Below are positions 1 through 15,428 of a stretch of 64,000 nt of DNA, piece by piece. The position numbers and the translations under genes were made by a program. The notes under the pieces are model-generated. The model was given only the letters and a program-made list of their open reading frames with translations, made no database searches and was not told the DNA's origin. Numbering within the stretch: the stretch's first letter is position 1; each line of letters begins with the position of its first letter. Origin of the DNA: Asterias rubens (Eukaryota > Echinodermata > Asteroidea > Forcipulatida > Asteriidae). The DNA lies in the NCBI RefSeq assembly GCF_902459465.1, contig NC_047066.1, forward strand, positions 19,409,047 to 19,473,046, read 5' to 3'.

Positions 1-3000
1 GTGTCATGAATCCCTAAAAGTTCATAACGTGGCTTCTTGTAACTGCAAGAAAAGAAAAAAATAAAGACAGGAATGTAAAGGGAAGATCAACAAGCAAAAG
101 TCAACCCATTTTAAAATGGTTACAGAACAATCACCCATTTTATTGTTCCATTATTTTGAGTGGTTTCCAGAGCAATGTAAATTCTCTTGTGCTATTTGTT
201 TCTTTCTAAGGTTTTTTGATACCTTTTGTAGATCAAGTTTTTTGCCATGATGTTTATTTCCTAATCACTGTGAATGAGGACGTTTGTAATAGTTTACCTG
301 AAGCAGTTTCAGGTTCATTTATTGGCTGTCATGTTTTTAAGGTAAAAAATGAAAATCACACAGTGATGTTTATAGGAGAGTTGTGTAAATCCGTTGAACG
401 TGCTAACAAAATTTGTCTCATTGTGATGAAAATTATTTTTGTGAAATTGTTTTACTCATTTCTCACAAGCTACAGCACCGCAGTGAGTAATATTTTAAGG
501 GAAACCTTCTTCCATCAATATCTTTAAACTGTGTAAGTTTATTGTAAATCTGTGGACGTTTGTGTAAAGGCATCATTTTTGGTTCTTGCTACTTTGGTAA
601 AAAAACTTACAATTTGAGAAGAAGTGATGAAAGTACTACGGAGACTGAAGAGCATGCCATGGCAGCAGATGCCATCCAGGGTGTCAGGAGGACTTGAAAA
701 GGGGCCAAGGCACCTGAGAAGAAGAAACAAAATGTAAAATAGCTTGTTGGAAATTGGCTATCAATAGGACCATCGGTTTCAAGAAAAATTGTTGTAGCAA
801 ATGCAGTAATGAAGACATGGAGATAAGCAACAGTTGTTTCAGACTAGGCTTTGATTGTGTATTATTTATCTCACTTGGAATGGATCTGTTAGCAGACAGT
901 ATATCCATTATCCATCATGGCTTTCAGTTGAACCCACAAAAGTCTCTTTGAGTATCTTTTAAAAACACACAGTGCAGTTTGTCTATTGTACTGATGCATC
1001 ATTTTCTCTTCAGACATCCATACACGAGCAGCATGATCTTGTATTGAAGTTGTGTGTCTCAATTACTCTTTCAGGAAAGTGTTACACGCAGGGGCTTGTT
1101 GCATTTCAGAGAGAAGCTTCTTTCTGACCATATATGACTGGTTTTAGTCGAGGCTTCTGGACATTCTTTTTTTGCTTATTTTACTCATCATCAAGTGTCA
1201 ACTTAATAGCAGAGAAAAAACATACCTGCAGCAATGGGAATGCCGACCATGTTGTAGATGATTGCAAAGAAGAAATTGATGTAAATTCGGCGGACGGTGT
1301 GTTTTGACAAGTCAATGGCGGCTGCAACATCCAGAAGATTATTCTGCGATGGAAAGAGTCAAAAAGACGTTTTGGCTATGTTTGGTTGATGAATACAAAT
1401 GGTGTTTCTGAATGTTCAACTTCAGATTATAATTAATCATCAACAAAGGATTAAACACAGATATAGTAATAATAATAATAACAGTAATAATGGGCATTTA
1501 TAATGTCCCGGCATCTTAAGATGCTCATGGCACAGCAAAAAATTAGAAGAAAGGAATTTTTTACAGTCTGTTTTAGGTGAGTCCAGAGGGTATTTTAAAC
1601 ACAGCTTAGGGATGGAGAAAGTTTAAAATGACCCATTAAGTCGTTCCGTAATGCGGGGGCATAAGAACCCCAAGATGTTTTGGCCAAGGGTTTCCTGACT
1701 GGCTGTAGGAAAGATAGGGTTGGAGTAATTTTTGGAGATATATGTATGGTGGTAATAAAGTGCCTTTTGATGAGCGATAGACATACACAAAGATCTTGAA
1801 GTAAGCACAACTTTATCAGAAAATTGTTTGCATGAAAAATTAAACAACTAACCTTGATGAGAACTATGTCTCCTGCTTCCATGGCAACATCAGTACCTGT
1901 TCCTATGGCAATACCAACGTCCGCCTTGACCAAAGCCGGGGAGTCATTGACCCCATCCCCAACCATCGCAACCTTGTGACCCTTTTGTTGTATCTCTTCG
2001 ACCTTCTCTACTTTGTGCTTGGGTAGGACTTGAGCAAAGACCTTTGTGATGCCAACCTAGGATTGAATATCCAGAAGAAAAACAAGGAGACCTTCAAATA
2101 ATGCAATCCAACTTAATGCAAAACATACAGTCATCAGCTCTAATAAAAACACTTCAGCATTGCTGTCATACATGTCATAGAGTCATAGATCATCTGCCGA
2201 AAAACAATACTAAATGTAACTGCCCATAGAAATTAAGGATACAATGATAGTAGGTTACTGGAGCAAGAAAATTAAGATTATTTCCAGAATACTTTAGTCG
2301 TTCATTTATAGTGGCCAAACAAAACTGTAAAAAAAGTTGAGCATACAGAACACGCACAACACTGATACACCTTGAATTGACCCAATTTATTTTGGGACTT
2401 TGGGTGAATCTATATGACTGATATACCTATTTATTGAAAATCAATATCAGGCCACGATATAACCAACTTCACCCACAGCAATTGCCGTGGTGCCCAGCAG
2501 TGCGCTTTTGCCGTGGTCCCCTTTGCAAAGTTCAAATACAAATTTAGGATTTCTTCTTAGTTAGTGCCCGTCCTTATCAGGGGAACAGTGCTGCGCCCCT
2601 ATCATGAACAAAACTCAAGGCCTGCAATTATTATCAAAATCTAACTTGATTGACATCTCCAGAGATTTTTAAAGCATTTGTTTTTATCTTTTGCTAATCT
2701 TTGTTATATGGCTTTGACTTAACTCTACACGTACCTGTTTAGCAATGGCATTGGCAGTTTTCTGATTGTCCCCTGTTAAGAGCACGACATCTAGTCCCAT
2801 GTCCTTCAGGACAATGACAGCCAGCTTCGCTTCTTCTTTGACTGCATCTGCTATGGTTACCATACCAGCCACCACTCCTGTAAAACAGAACATAAAGAAT
2901 TAAAAACAAAAATAAAATAAAATAAATGCTCAAACTCGGTGAGTTTATAAACTACAAACTTAAGTGTCACGCTCGAAGTAAACACTGTAATTGGCATGGC

Positions 3001-6000
3001 CATATTTTGAAGGTCTTTGCCAAATGACCACCAGAATGTTATTGTTGATAGCCTGTGGCAGGCATGTATGCTTCGTTTTTGAAAGGGCAAGGGCATCAAG
3101 GCATTTTCTCCTTGATAAAGGGGCACCCTATGAGGAAATAGTAACTTTCAACCGGAGCATTTTAAGGGCACCAAGGCAATGACCAGGGGGCATGGAGGCA
3201 ATTCACCTTCGTTGCCTCCAAGAAGTATCAGGCCTGGCCTGTGGGATTGTTCAAGATGGCTGCTAGAGAACTCTGGTTCACTAAAGAAATTTCATTTGCA
3301 AGAAATAAAATTGCAATTGAAAAGTATTGGCTATAAAAACAATGTACATACCATTGATGGCGACCAGAACGGCAGTTTGTCCAAGCCCTTCATATTGTGC
3401 CATTGAGTGATCCATTTCATCAGTTACAGTCAGGTTGTTTTCACGCATCCACTCCCGATTACCAATCAGGACTTTGTACACACCTGAGTCTTCCTCCTGC
3501 ACTATTTCATCTGTATAATAACATATTGGAATAATATAAAATTTCATCTTTTAAAGAAAAGGACTTTTAGAAAGAGTAAACTTCAAGTCTATGGGACTAT
3601 TTTGACCAGGGGGAACCATTGCCATGGCCTTGCGGAGTCCTCTGTGCCAATTTAGTTCTGCATTTTTCTTTGATAGAAAGAAAAAGTAAAGTCTTCTGCA
3701 GATTGAATACCAATTTAAAAAAACTTGTACACATGTTTAATATTCATTTCTTTCATTTTGGTTTTTACCTTGTATACATGTACTATCACTAGGCAAAGTA
3801 CAAGATTTGTAAATAATAGGAACAAACTTACAACTCGTACTCTTAAAGCTGCAATAGATATAAACTTCAAAGTACCAAACCTCAAGAGAAGCTTTCTCTC
3901 AACAAAATTATTTTTGGACCCCTAAAATCACTTTTTTGTCATTTTTGTAAGTCAGCACATAAAAGAAATGTTAATTTAAAATCCCGCGCAAAACCAATAG
4001 GAGACTTTCCAACACTAGGTGGCAGCAGACATACCGGGTAAATTTCCATTGTTTACGTAGTTCTGAACATGCGCATAATTCTGAGAACAATGGATTTACC
4101 CGGTAAGTCTGCTGCACTCTATCGTCCCAGAAAGTCTCCCATTCAGTTACCATCAAGTTCAATGTAGAATCACAAGTTGGTTTGATCAACTTGGTTAAAC
4201 TGAAACAAATTAAAGCGGTGCATATCTTCCTGGAAAAAAAGTTTGTAAAATATTCTAACCTGAAGAGGTAAGCTCCTTGGGTGGAGTGATGATCACTGGG
4301 GAAGAACTACTTGCATTGTTCTGCTGGTTCATGTTTGCATTCAGCATCAAGCTGATATGGCTGACGGTGCACTGTAGACCATACCCTGGCTCTGCAGTAA
4401 AGGCTGTGCATTTACCCACACGATCTGACTGCAACATCTGTATGCAGACACAAATACGAATGCAACCTTGTTTAAACAACTCTCTTTGTTGTTTAACTAA
4501 TTTACCTGTTTTCTAACTCCGTAAGTACAGCCACAACCATCAAATTTGTTCCCTTTGGTTTTAGAGTTTGAAAACAACTGATAACAACAGTTATCTCAAT
4601 GTTATTTACATCCCTTAACAATTTCTGTGTAAATAATGTTAAAAAAATGCTTGAGTCTGTTCAATACAAGATCGTCAAAGAATACTTAAAACTTATCTGA
4701 CGTTTATTTGGTGTCTTTGTAACAACAAGCATTGTAAAATAACCATGACCATCCCAAAACCTGCATGTTGTTCTGTTTGATTCAGTTGGACTGAGAACTA
4801 CTCCAGTAAAACTCAGTAGAAAAGCTAGTAGTATACTCTGCTTGTCTTCAGGAAAAAGCTTTACCGCTTGTGGTGATGCTGCTTATAAGTGTTGCTTGAG
4901 GGATGCATATATAGGTGGGAAGTATCCCATTCGTTCTTGTGTATACAAGGCAAATGTTCTGAAAAGAAGGCGGTTTATTACCTCTTTGGCATGTTTGGTC
5001 ACTGCCATACCGAGAGGGTGCTCACTGCTTGCTTCAGCTGTCCCAGCAATTGCTAGGAACTCCTCCTCAGTGATCTCAGAGAGGGCGACAAACAGCATAG
5101 TGCGCATCACGCGAGGCACGCCATAGGTTATTGTCCCAGTCTTGTCAAAGATGACTGTCTTTAGCTGTTGATAAAGATTAAACGGTTCAATTATTGCTCT
5201 GCCTGAAAAAAGTATTCTAACCAGAACAGTCCCAATTCAGGTTGTTTTTATCACTTAGCATTGGGCCAAGAATGCCAACACTTGGGTATTGAATAACCAT
5301 GAAGTGCTTACTATGGGAAAGTTTTAAAGACAATAGAAGAAAGCACATTTTATGGGAAATTACTTTAAGTTAAAGTTCGGGATCCTGTAGTTCTTTTGGA
5401 TCATTTTTCAATTTGTTATTTTTCTCATCATATCTACCTGACTGAAAATAAATTGTATAAAGTACTTATAAGTACTTATTTTTATTCTTCCAAAACAGTG
5501 ATAACAATGCCTGTCTCTGACACAATATGTTAGTTCCAAATAAACTTTAAAATGCTCATGTAACAGTGAAAAGGACCAAGTAAATCTGATTCCTGACATA
5601 CATAAAGAACTCTCTTTTCCCAGATAAACATTTAATTAACATCTACCTCTCTTTTAATTCAGCAAACAAATTTGACACCTTTAAAGTCAGAGTGTACCCT
5701 ACAACAAACAGCCTACATAGTTTTGATACAATTATCAAGATGGGGGAGAAAAGCTTTGAAAATACAAGAAAAAAAGACCCAAAATGCCAATCTTACCCTC
5801 CGGGCAAGTTCAAGGGGCTCTCCTCCTTTGATCAGAATCCCACAGCGGGCTCCTATTCCAGTTCCAACCATAACGGCTGTAGGGGTGGCAAGGCCTAGTG
5901 CACAGGGGCAAGCAATCGCTAACACTGATATTGCCACTTGGAACGAGAACTCAATGGTTATTTCAGTAGTTCTGTTTACACCCTAAAAAGAAAGATACAA

Positions 6001-9000
6001 GATAATAGTTTTGGATTGAATAACAAAATATACGGGCAGTTATAAGCACATAAGTTGCTTTTTAGCCTCAATTTGACAATGTGCATAATTGAGAACAACA
6101 AATTTGCTATAGTTTGTCATAACCACAAACATTGTGATTGGCCAGACAAGCCAGACTGGGATTTGAAACCCATGGCTGGCCAGAAAATTTAACAAAAATG
6201 CCAGCAAGTGATCTTGCTGAAGTTTGTTAAATCAATAAGGAATTTTAGTTCACATAAGAGTTAACAGATTTTAATTGACAAAAAAACCCAATCATTTTGA
6301 ACACCCTTCTTCTCACAAAGATTTGCAAATTGCCCTGTGATGTTATCACTCATGTTGTGCCATTTGTGGTAGCCCCTTTTTGTATGGCTAAATTATTGCA
6401 ATAAAAAAGCAACACCCCCCCAAAAAAAAAATTACAATAAAATTACAATTCCAATTTTTCCCTCAAGTATATTTTTAAGGGAACAACTGTGAAAAATAAA
6501 ACATTGACCCCAGAATTAATATGCTACAGTGCTAACACAATACAAAATGTCAAACCAAACTTTAAAATACTTCTGTTACTGTTGACATGACTTTTACAAT
6601 TTAGAGAGCTTTACGTACCTCAGGAGTGAACGTCGGAATTAAATCAGGATGTGTCATACCAATAGCAATCCAGACAGTCAGTGTGATGGTGGATAGGATA
6701 AGGATACCAGGAACAAACACTCCTGCTATCTTGTCTGCTATTTGCTGAATGGGTGCCTGGATTACAAAGAAACACAATTTCAAAATAGCAAACCTGATGA
6801 TGTTTCAAAGACGAATCAAAAGATGGCGATAGCAGCTCATTTGTTCCAGTAGCTTTCAGATGGTATAATGAGCAGTTGGCTCTTATTCCTATTTACCAAA
6901 TTGTCTTATTTGCTGTTTAATGTAACAACTTTACTTATTGTGTGTGTAAGCAGAACAACTTTTAAAATCATTTATTATTATGCAATTTTAAAGTTTGTGT
7001 TCTGATCATTAGTGACCAGATAAATTGTGTGGTAGTGCAAGGTTTCAGCAGTTGTTTGTGTCCTCAGAGAATAATTAAAGGTTATGTGCCTTATGACTGG
7101 CACCCCTGAACAAAGATATTGACATAAAAGGGAGATCACCAACATAGGGAATGGATATAGTTCATTGGATAGAGTGCTGGCATGTTAATTTGGAGGTCAT
7201 TGGTTAAACAATATAGAATTAGGTTCTATCAGTTACCTTTGATGTTTGTGCATCTTCCACCAACTTAACGATTTGAGCAAGGGTCGTGTCTGCTCCAACG
7301 TGCGTTGCTTCCATCAAGACGGTGCCGGTTTGATTGATGGATCCACCAATCACAATGCTTCCTGAAAAAGAAAGAATCAAGTAAACCCTTTATTATCCCA
7401 ACATTCTTTTCTTTTGTGCTATAAGAAATATGAGCACCTGCCAATCTCCAAAGTTTAAGAACAAAATGTGGGATTTTAGGCATTGCATGGTTGAGGTATC
7501 AATGTGTTGGTTTGTGGTAACACCATCTACTTGCTGGTAGATCAAGTTCTTTTGAGAACTTGTCTTGCTATAAATATTTTCTACTACCCATGGAGTAGAT
7601 TTTCAGAATTCAGGAGACTTCTACCGTGGAGTAGACTTTTTGGAATTTGGGAGACTCAGTTCTGAAAAGAACTGTCCTGCTTATTAACAACCTTGGCAGA
7701 GGGTAGGAAATCAGTCGGGACTATCTTTTTATAGCTTTGTGGATCGAGGGGACCTCTCGTTTCTTAACTTCACTTGTCTTTCCTTAGCACAACATCAAGG
7801 TTGAATCTCGTGCTTGGAGAGGAGCTTCTCGAGTTATTAACTTCATCCTACTGCGGAGCGAGTTCTTAATTGGTATCATGTCTTGACTAGCTTGCTCTAG
7901 TCATTGTCAGGTTGAAGTGTTTTCTGTAACATCTGTTAAAAGCAAATATTTCTTGACATATCTCCACATACCTGGCTTCTTGTGAACCGGCATGGACTCT
8001 CCTGTGATCAAAGATTCATCTGCGGATGTCAGACCATCAATAACTTTTCCATCCACCGGAATCTTTCCTCCCGGTACGACTTTTAGAATGTCTCCCCTTG
8101 TAACAAGCTCTACACTGATATTCTCCTCACTGATGACTTCCATCTCATCACCAACAGTGACAAGGGCTGCTTCGGCTGGCTGTAGAGACATCAGCTCAGA
8201 AAGGGCATCGGATGTTTTCAACTGAAATGGGCAAAATCTTCCATAATTCTTTTAATCTGCATGTGATGATCATCAACAATTTTTAGCTGTTTCGTAGCGC
8301 AACGCAGCGAAACAGATTATCCTTGTGGCTTTCCTTACAGCATCTAGGTGGAATTCCCTAAGTGTTTGAAGGCTCACTGCCTCCCAAGTCCTTCATAGTC
8401 CATCATATTTATCTGAACTCAGCAGGCCTTTCTCCAGTCGAGCTGGTCTTCGTTCAGCAAGTCAATCACATTACTCGCTCTATTTTAACCCTCAACTCCT
8501 TCAAAACTTTCCTCAAAACCCACCTCATAGTAATTGCGTATAACGACACAGTTTAATTTTATGTCTTTTTTTTCATGTAAATTGCTCTTTATTGTCGAGC
8601 CTTGAGTGCCCACTTGTTAGTTGGATATGTTACACTATACAAGTGTTCTTATTTTTTTTCAAACCACTTCCTCAAATTTCCCATTAAGGCTTACCCTTGC
8701 CATGCTCTCCAGCCAACGACCAAGATTAATGAACATCAACAGCATTGGTGGCGTTTCAAAGAAAGTGACAGGACTGTAGTCCGACTTCTTGATAATGGCG
8801 ACCAGGACAACCACCACAGAGTACAAATACGCTATCAGGGTTGCCATGACGATTAGGACATCCATATTGGCAGTCTTATGACGCAGTGCTCTGTAGGCTT
8901 GGACGTAGAAGTAGCGTCCTCCGACAAACTGTCAATGGGAAATTCATAATGTGATTGGATTCAATTCATTGAAAAAACATCTTTGAGTGGCATGGAGCAT

Positions 9001-12000
9001 TGAGCAAATGTGGGCTCACAAGTTTCAGGAGGCTATATTATTTCCGACTGAATGTATCATCGATGGAAACGTAACTGCCAAAAAATCACAAAATGTTGTG
9101 CTCTTGTCGAAAAAAAAAAGAGAAAATACAATTGATGTATGTTTTGTCAGGGGTTTTGTAAAGATTTAATTTGGCTTATTTTGAGTGTGGCAATAGAGCA
9201 GGCAGAACAAACAATGGTGATTTGTGGTGTCTTAAAAAGTTATTTTCTTGACTTTGTGATGGCATTTCTGCAGGAAATGTTTTTATAACGGATTGTGCTG
9301 GTGTAAACTTCATAATTGATGAGCTTTCAGGTTGAAAGTAACCAATTATGTTTTCCCATGAGTTAATATTCCTTTCTTTGTCTTTCAACTCGAAAATTTG
9401 TAAAATCGGCCGCAATTTTTTCCCCAAACCTTGTGGGATGTAACCAAAATATTAGCCTGTATTGTGTAAGTTTTCGAAATTATGAGAATTCAACCAGTTG
9501 TTTTATATTAAAAAACTTGAGCACATGATGCAAAACTCACCCAAAAAGCTGAATTTAAGGTATAAACAAAAGAAAATTCTTAGCATGAAAACAACACCTT
9601 AACACAATTATCTTAGACCCAATTAATTTCAACACAAGATCTTTTAGTGGTGGACTTGGAATGTTGCAATGATTTCCTCATAAATTTACCTGTACAACTG
9701 TGGAGAAGCAGAACAAGATCAAGTTCTCCAAAGATAATCCTGGCAGCAATATCAGATCCTCTTTATGGTCTTTGTTGACCATGAAGTAAATCATGGTCGC
9801 CATGACTGGGATTCCGAATATAAGGGAGACCAAGAAGGAGTTACGCCATTTCCTGACCGTTTTCTGCTGCTGGAGGGCAGTAGAGCCATGCGTCTGGCCC
9901 AAGGCCAACTTACATTCAAACCCAGCATCCTATAAATTAACATGAAGAAAATATCCAGGGTTATCGGCAATGTATACATTCATGTATGTTTTAACTGTTC
10001 AATTGTTTTTGTCCTGCATAAATGTAGACATATACGTTAAAACTAGCAGGTGAAAATTTCATTTGAAAAGTTGGACTTTTGAGATACATCACTGAAAATC
10101 AGGAGAAAATGTGTCTACACAGAAAGAATCCTCCCTAATAACAATGCACAATCTGAGAAACGCTTCTCAGACTAAAATTTGGGGGCTTATAAACTTTTAT
10201 CTTTTTTTAATAAACACCTTTCTTTGAAGTGAAATGTTTCTCAAAATGCTTTCTACTGTCAAAAGTTCTCTGCAAAACATTTTAATGCCATTAACTTTAA
10301 GGGTTTTTAACACGACTACAATAAGTTTTGTTGTCTAGTTACTGAATCACATTTTCTTAATGTGTGCAATTCATAATCATGGGTGTTTATTGAGTTCCCT
10401 TTACGGGAAGGATCATCTAAACATGACCTGTGCTCAAATCATTAAGAACAACTTGAGTGTTTCCGGTTCATGTTTATAAATACATCTTTCCCACCTATAC
10501 AGCACTTCCAAAGTTTTCCATTGTTCGACAGTGCCCTACTATCTGGAATTCAAACCTAGTTTTATTATTGACTATTATGACACACTTTCAGTTTCAATAG
10601 CTCTGCTTGATATGCAAACACAGCATAGTGGTTTCTAGCAAAGCTGTATCAACTTTGACTTCTTTTATGCGCTTTACTTGGAAAGCTTTATTTACATTTT
10701 ATTTATGGAAAACTGTGCATTATTTTGAACAAAGTTGTTATCACTCTACATTTTTGTGGTCGTAATGGCTTATAAGTGGTATCTTTCCTCACCTTCCACC
10801 TGACCTCTAGAACCCAGTTTGAATCACACCGGGGCACAATGTGGATTGATGTTCAGTCCCTACGTGACTGCATGGGTTTCCCCTGGAATAATTCACTGGG
10901 GTTTTTTCTTCTGACATCTAAAACTGAAACTTCCTTCCTTGTCTGCTTTCCATTTGGGTTCTTGGCTAGTACACAGTGATTAAGTTCACTTTTCTGAGAG
11001 GCTTTGGCTTCACAACCAGGATAAATGAAAACATACCTCAATGGCTGAAATGATTGCTCTTGGTCCAATTTCATCAGATATGTATTTGAAGATACCGGTA
11101 GCTGTAGAGAATGCCACAGATGCCTGTGTCACTCCATCTAAACCTTTCACAACTGTCTCTATGTTGGCCACACAGGAGGTGCAGTGCATACCAGTTATCT
11201 GTAGGACAAATTGAGTTAGCTTTTAACAGTTTAAGGGGTCACAGAGCACATCATTGGGAGGGGGGGGGGGTGTTACACAAACATGCATTTTTGTTTCTTT
11301 TCTTATTAGTGCCCCCAGGTCTGGTGTACATGTCTCTACTAGGTCTATTTACTACGTCTATATACGTTTGCGGATATACCCTACTTAAAATAAATTGCTC
11401 AATACCAGGAAATCGAAAGTTCTGAAAGTTTCAGTTTCAGAATTGGGACAACAAACAAAACATTTTGCAGTAGCGGGCCTTACATTTGTATGTGAGTCAT
11501 GTACAACATTTTAAAGGTACATATTTGTATATTGATGCCATAACAATACTGGCCCGTGATCGATGGGTAAAAGATGAAAAGGGTTAATAGGAATTGATCA
11601 CAAAAGAAAAATTCTCTAAAGTTAAAAATGGAACAGCTGCATAGACAGCTTACTTAAAGTTGCATTGAAGATAGTTTTTCAAAGACTTCTGTATCTCGTG
11701 TAATATTTTCTTGCAAAATTTTACACAAACTGACCCATATAAACATTTGTAGTATTTTTGTATTTGGTTGCTTCCATGTAATACATAAAGTTTGTAAATA
11801 ATTATTTTACACCAACTGTTATATACATTTAGTTTTTTTAAAAAGGAACTTGAAGGGTGCATAATAAGGTTCATGAGGAACACAACTTATTTCTTTGTGT
11901 TAGAACTTCTTTTCCACATGCCAGACGGATAATGACAGTTTTTTGTACCTATACATTGACAGATAAGAGCACGTCTGAATCTGATAATTATTTTGCAAAC

Positions 12001-15000
12001 ATGACAAAATAGTTAAAACAAATGGCTTCTTCTGAAATATTAGACAATAATGAAAATAGCTGTGGTTAGTCTGATAGATAAATCAAGGAAGACGGGTCAG
12101 TGGCAGCACTAAAAGACTTTAATAATTGCAAAAAAAAAAACCACTCCAAAACGCATGAGCTTCACCTGATGAAGTGGTTGCTTGCTATGAAAGCTCTTGC
12201 AGTTCTGTGTTTATAGTTTTTGTTTGTTTGTTTATGATCTTCCCGTCAAAGAAAACTTGGCAAACTCCTGCAAGGAGATATAAATGCTTAGCTGGCAACA
12301 GCCAATCTCTCCCAAACAAACATTATTTTAACATATATCTATGATTAGAAATTGCACATATACAGAAATTGTAGTTCAGTAACTTGACGAGTTGGTCTTT
12401 CAATGCTAACCACTTTCTTGTTTTATCTGAAATAATCTAAGTTTATAAATGAAAGTTATATATAAGGACTTTTGGCTCACTATTAGAGTAACAGTCTCAA
12501 CTCCACCCTTAGCAATCCCCTCAAGGATCTCTGCATCAAATCCAATGTCTTCAATCATCTCTCGTATGGCCTCTGGGGTCACAACATCAGGGTCATAGGT
12601 CACCTCTGCCTTCTGCGCCATGAGTGCAACAAGAGCCGAGCTGATTCCTGTAGATGAGATGAGAAGACATCCATGTTTTAATATAATTTATTGTGTGTGC
12701 GCGTGTGTGTGGGAGGGGGTGTTTAAATAAGTTAGGATACTTTACAGTCATCAAGAATAGTAACTGATCAGCAAGCACTCAATTTAACCTCCGGTCCGGT
12801 CCACTAGGCTTGTCATCTGTACATGTTCATAAGACTATTCAAACTAGATAATGATGACGTTATTTTAGTCAGATGTTTCACTGGATACTTGAAATAAATC
12901 ACTCTTTGAAAATATTGAATTATTGAAAATAATCACTCTTTATGTCTTTATTTAGTGGGCCTGTTGGGGTGTCCCTTTTGCACCACAATGTTTTTTACTG
13001 TTTGTGCAGAAAAGGTGAACTAAACTAAACTAAACTAAGATAAATAAGCCAATTGGTGTATCAATATAATCATACCATTTTGTTTCATGAGTGATTTCTC
13101 GATGGCGGATACACACGATGCACATGTCATCCCCGACACATTGAAGGTGCATTTTGCCTGGCTGCTCCTGCTGCTCAAGGCTTCATACTTTGCCTTCCCT
13201 GATGTCTTAAGGACACAATGCTCCTCATCAGTGTCGCTAAGGCTGGTGTACTTCACCATTCCTGCTGCAATTAAAAAAAAAAAAAAATACATTATTTAAA
13301 TAATTATACAAACAATTAAACAAACAGCATTTATAAAGCACATAGTGTCTGACCAAAATGACACCCAAGGGTGCCGATTCGCAAAATCAAAGTTAAGGTG
13401 GTGAGTTTTTAGCTGTTGTTTGATGATAAAGAGAATGTTCTGATGTCCATCTCACAAAAATAATCTCATAATAAAAAAGAAATTATATTTTGGATGTTAG
13501 TTTTTTTTTCTAAACGAAACACAAAACAAAATTATTTACTTTATCAATATTTTTCAGGAGAGACATCAGGCTCTCAGAATTATTATCGCAACACTAGTCA
13601 GCTTGATTTTTTTTTTTTTTTTTCAGGTGGATTACTAATGACATAAATGAAGAATAATGTGTAAGTGCAAATGAAAGCTTGTGAATGCTTGAGTGGTTGT
13701 TGAATCAGATGCAATTATGTAAATGACTTAAAGCTCACAAAGTAAATCAAGAGCATAGGAGGAATAAACATAATTTAACAAGTTGCTTAACAAATTTTTG
13801 ACACAGGTAATTATCAGTTCAGAACAAATAAAGGGTCACAATTTGTTATTTCTATAAAGAGGGAAAAAACCTTAGGGAAAATGTTCCCCCAAACTCTAAA
13901 CACCTTCAGTTTCCCGTTTGTTATCCTTTGAGCTGATGTTGTCAGATGAACCTTTCTTGCTCTGCACAATTTCTGTCAAAAAAAAAAAAAAAAAACAATT
14001 ATTTTCATGATAAATAATACTCATAAATTCCCTTTTTAAAAAGTTGCTTGTTAAGCCTGATACTGATTTCAACTGCCAACTATAGTGTATCAACTGAAGT
14101 TAACAAGAAATGTCTTCAAAAGTTATTATGATAATTAAGACATTGACAATCAACAGAAAACCGTGAATTAGTAATCTGGTTTTACATACATGTGGGTAGA
14201 ACTAGATTAACCTCAGCCTAGATGTAAGAGATCAAAGTTTCAATTAATAAAGTTTTCTTGAAATTATTTGTATAATGCACATATCTTCATGTTTTTCAGA
14301 CCCGTATTATTTCTACAAATGAAATACTTCTGTGAATAATTTTGACTGTTGTATAAAAACAAACAACGTTGACTATTGACTGTTTTCTATTAAATTAATA
14401 AATAAGTTAGTAATACCAAGAAACCAATGGTAAATGAAAACCAACATCACCAAAATAACTTTTTACCAAAACAACAATATCAACAAAAAGGCAACAGGAG
14501 AGTTCTGGAACTATAAGCAACTTATCAACAACAACAATATTACAGTGACTCTGAGTGCAAACAACAATAAAAAACAAACATCGCAACTAATGACTGTGCA
14601 AGACCAGACATATTTTTGTGGGTTTTCTTTTAACCTCGGATCAAAATTAAATGTACAGTGCTTTAAGAAGGAAACAAAAGCATGCACACTTATTTAACAC
14701 ATTGTTCGAATATGAACAAGACTTGCTCAGTCTAGACTAATGTAAACCACCATCCAAAAACTGAACTTTAAAAAAAATGTTTAAACTAAGTTACCAGCCA
14801 AGCACAACATCCTAAAATGTATTTTAAATTAGCAATTCAGTACAATACTTACAAATTGTAGAGAATACTGAAAAATGTTGTTTTACAAAAACGAGCACCA
14901 AGTTAAAAACATGACCGCTCCAAGACTTCTCAACATGCAAAATGAAACTAAACAGTCCAGGAAGTTGCAACAAAAGGGAACATGGAAACTTCCTCTTAAT

Positions 15001-15391
15001 ATCAAATATCATTTACTTTAAAGAATGAGGAAACAAGCTACAAAACTACAATAAGTGTGAGTTATGATCTGCTGCCACACTTCCGTCCCGCCACCCCCCC
15101 CCCTTTTGTAGGAGGAATCGCTCATATAAAGACATTTGGAGTTGTGCTTGTCTTACGAAAGTGAGGATTCTTTAAACATACATAAATTGCGTCTCCACGT
15201 ATAGGAGGTGTTCTTGCAAACAAACAAACGATTCTTTGAGCCATTTTTTCTTAAGTTAGTTTTAGTGTTTTCCATTTGTTAATTTTTGTATACAACCGAC
15301 CTGTCAATTTTTTCTGTAGTGTATCTTTGTAAATATAGCCTTTTTAAATTATCCAGGGATCTGTGATCCAGAATGCCCTATATAAATGCTG

Positions 15392-15428
<37 letters not shown>

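Noticed and set aside
1595..1850. Extension of the ATP7 GDGVND exon into downstream open sequence.
   Set aside because: A donor GTTAGT at 1852 ends the exon in the right phase for the YN-helix exon at 1226-1343; the remainder is intron.
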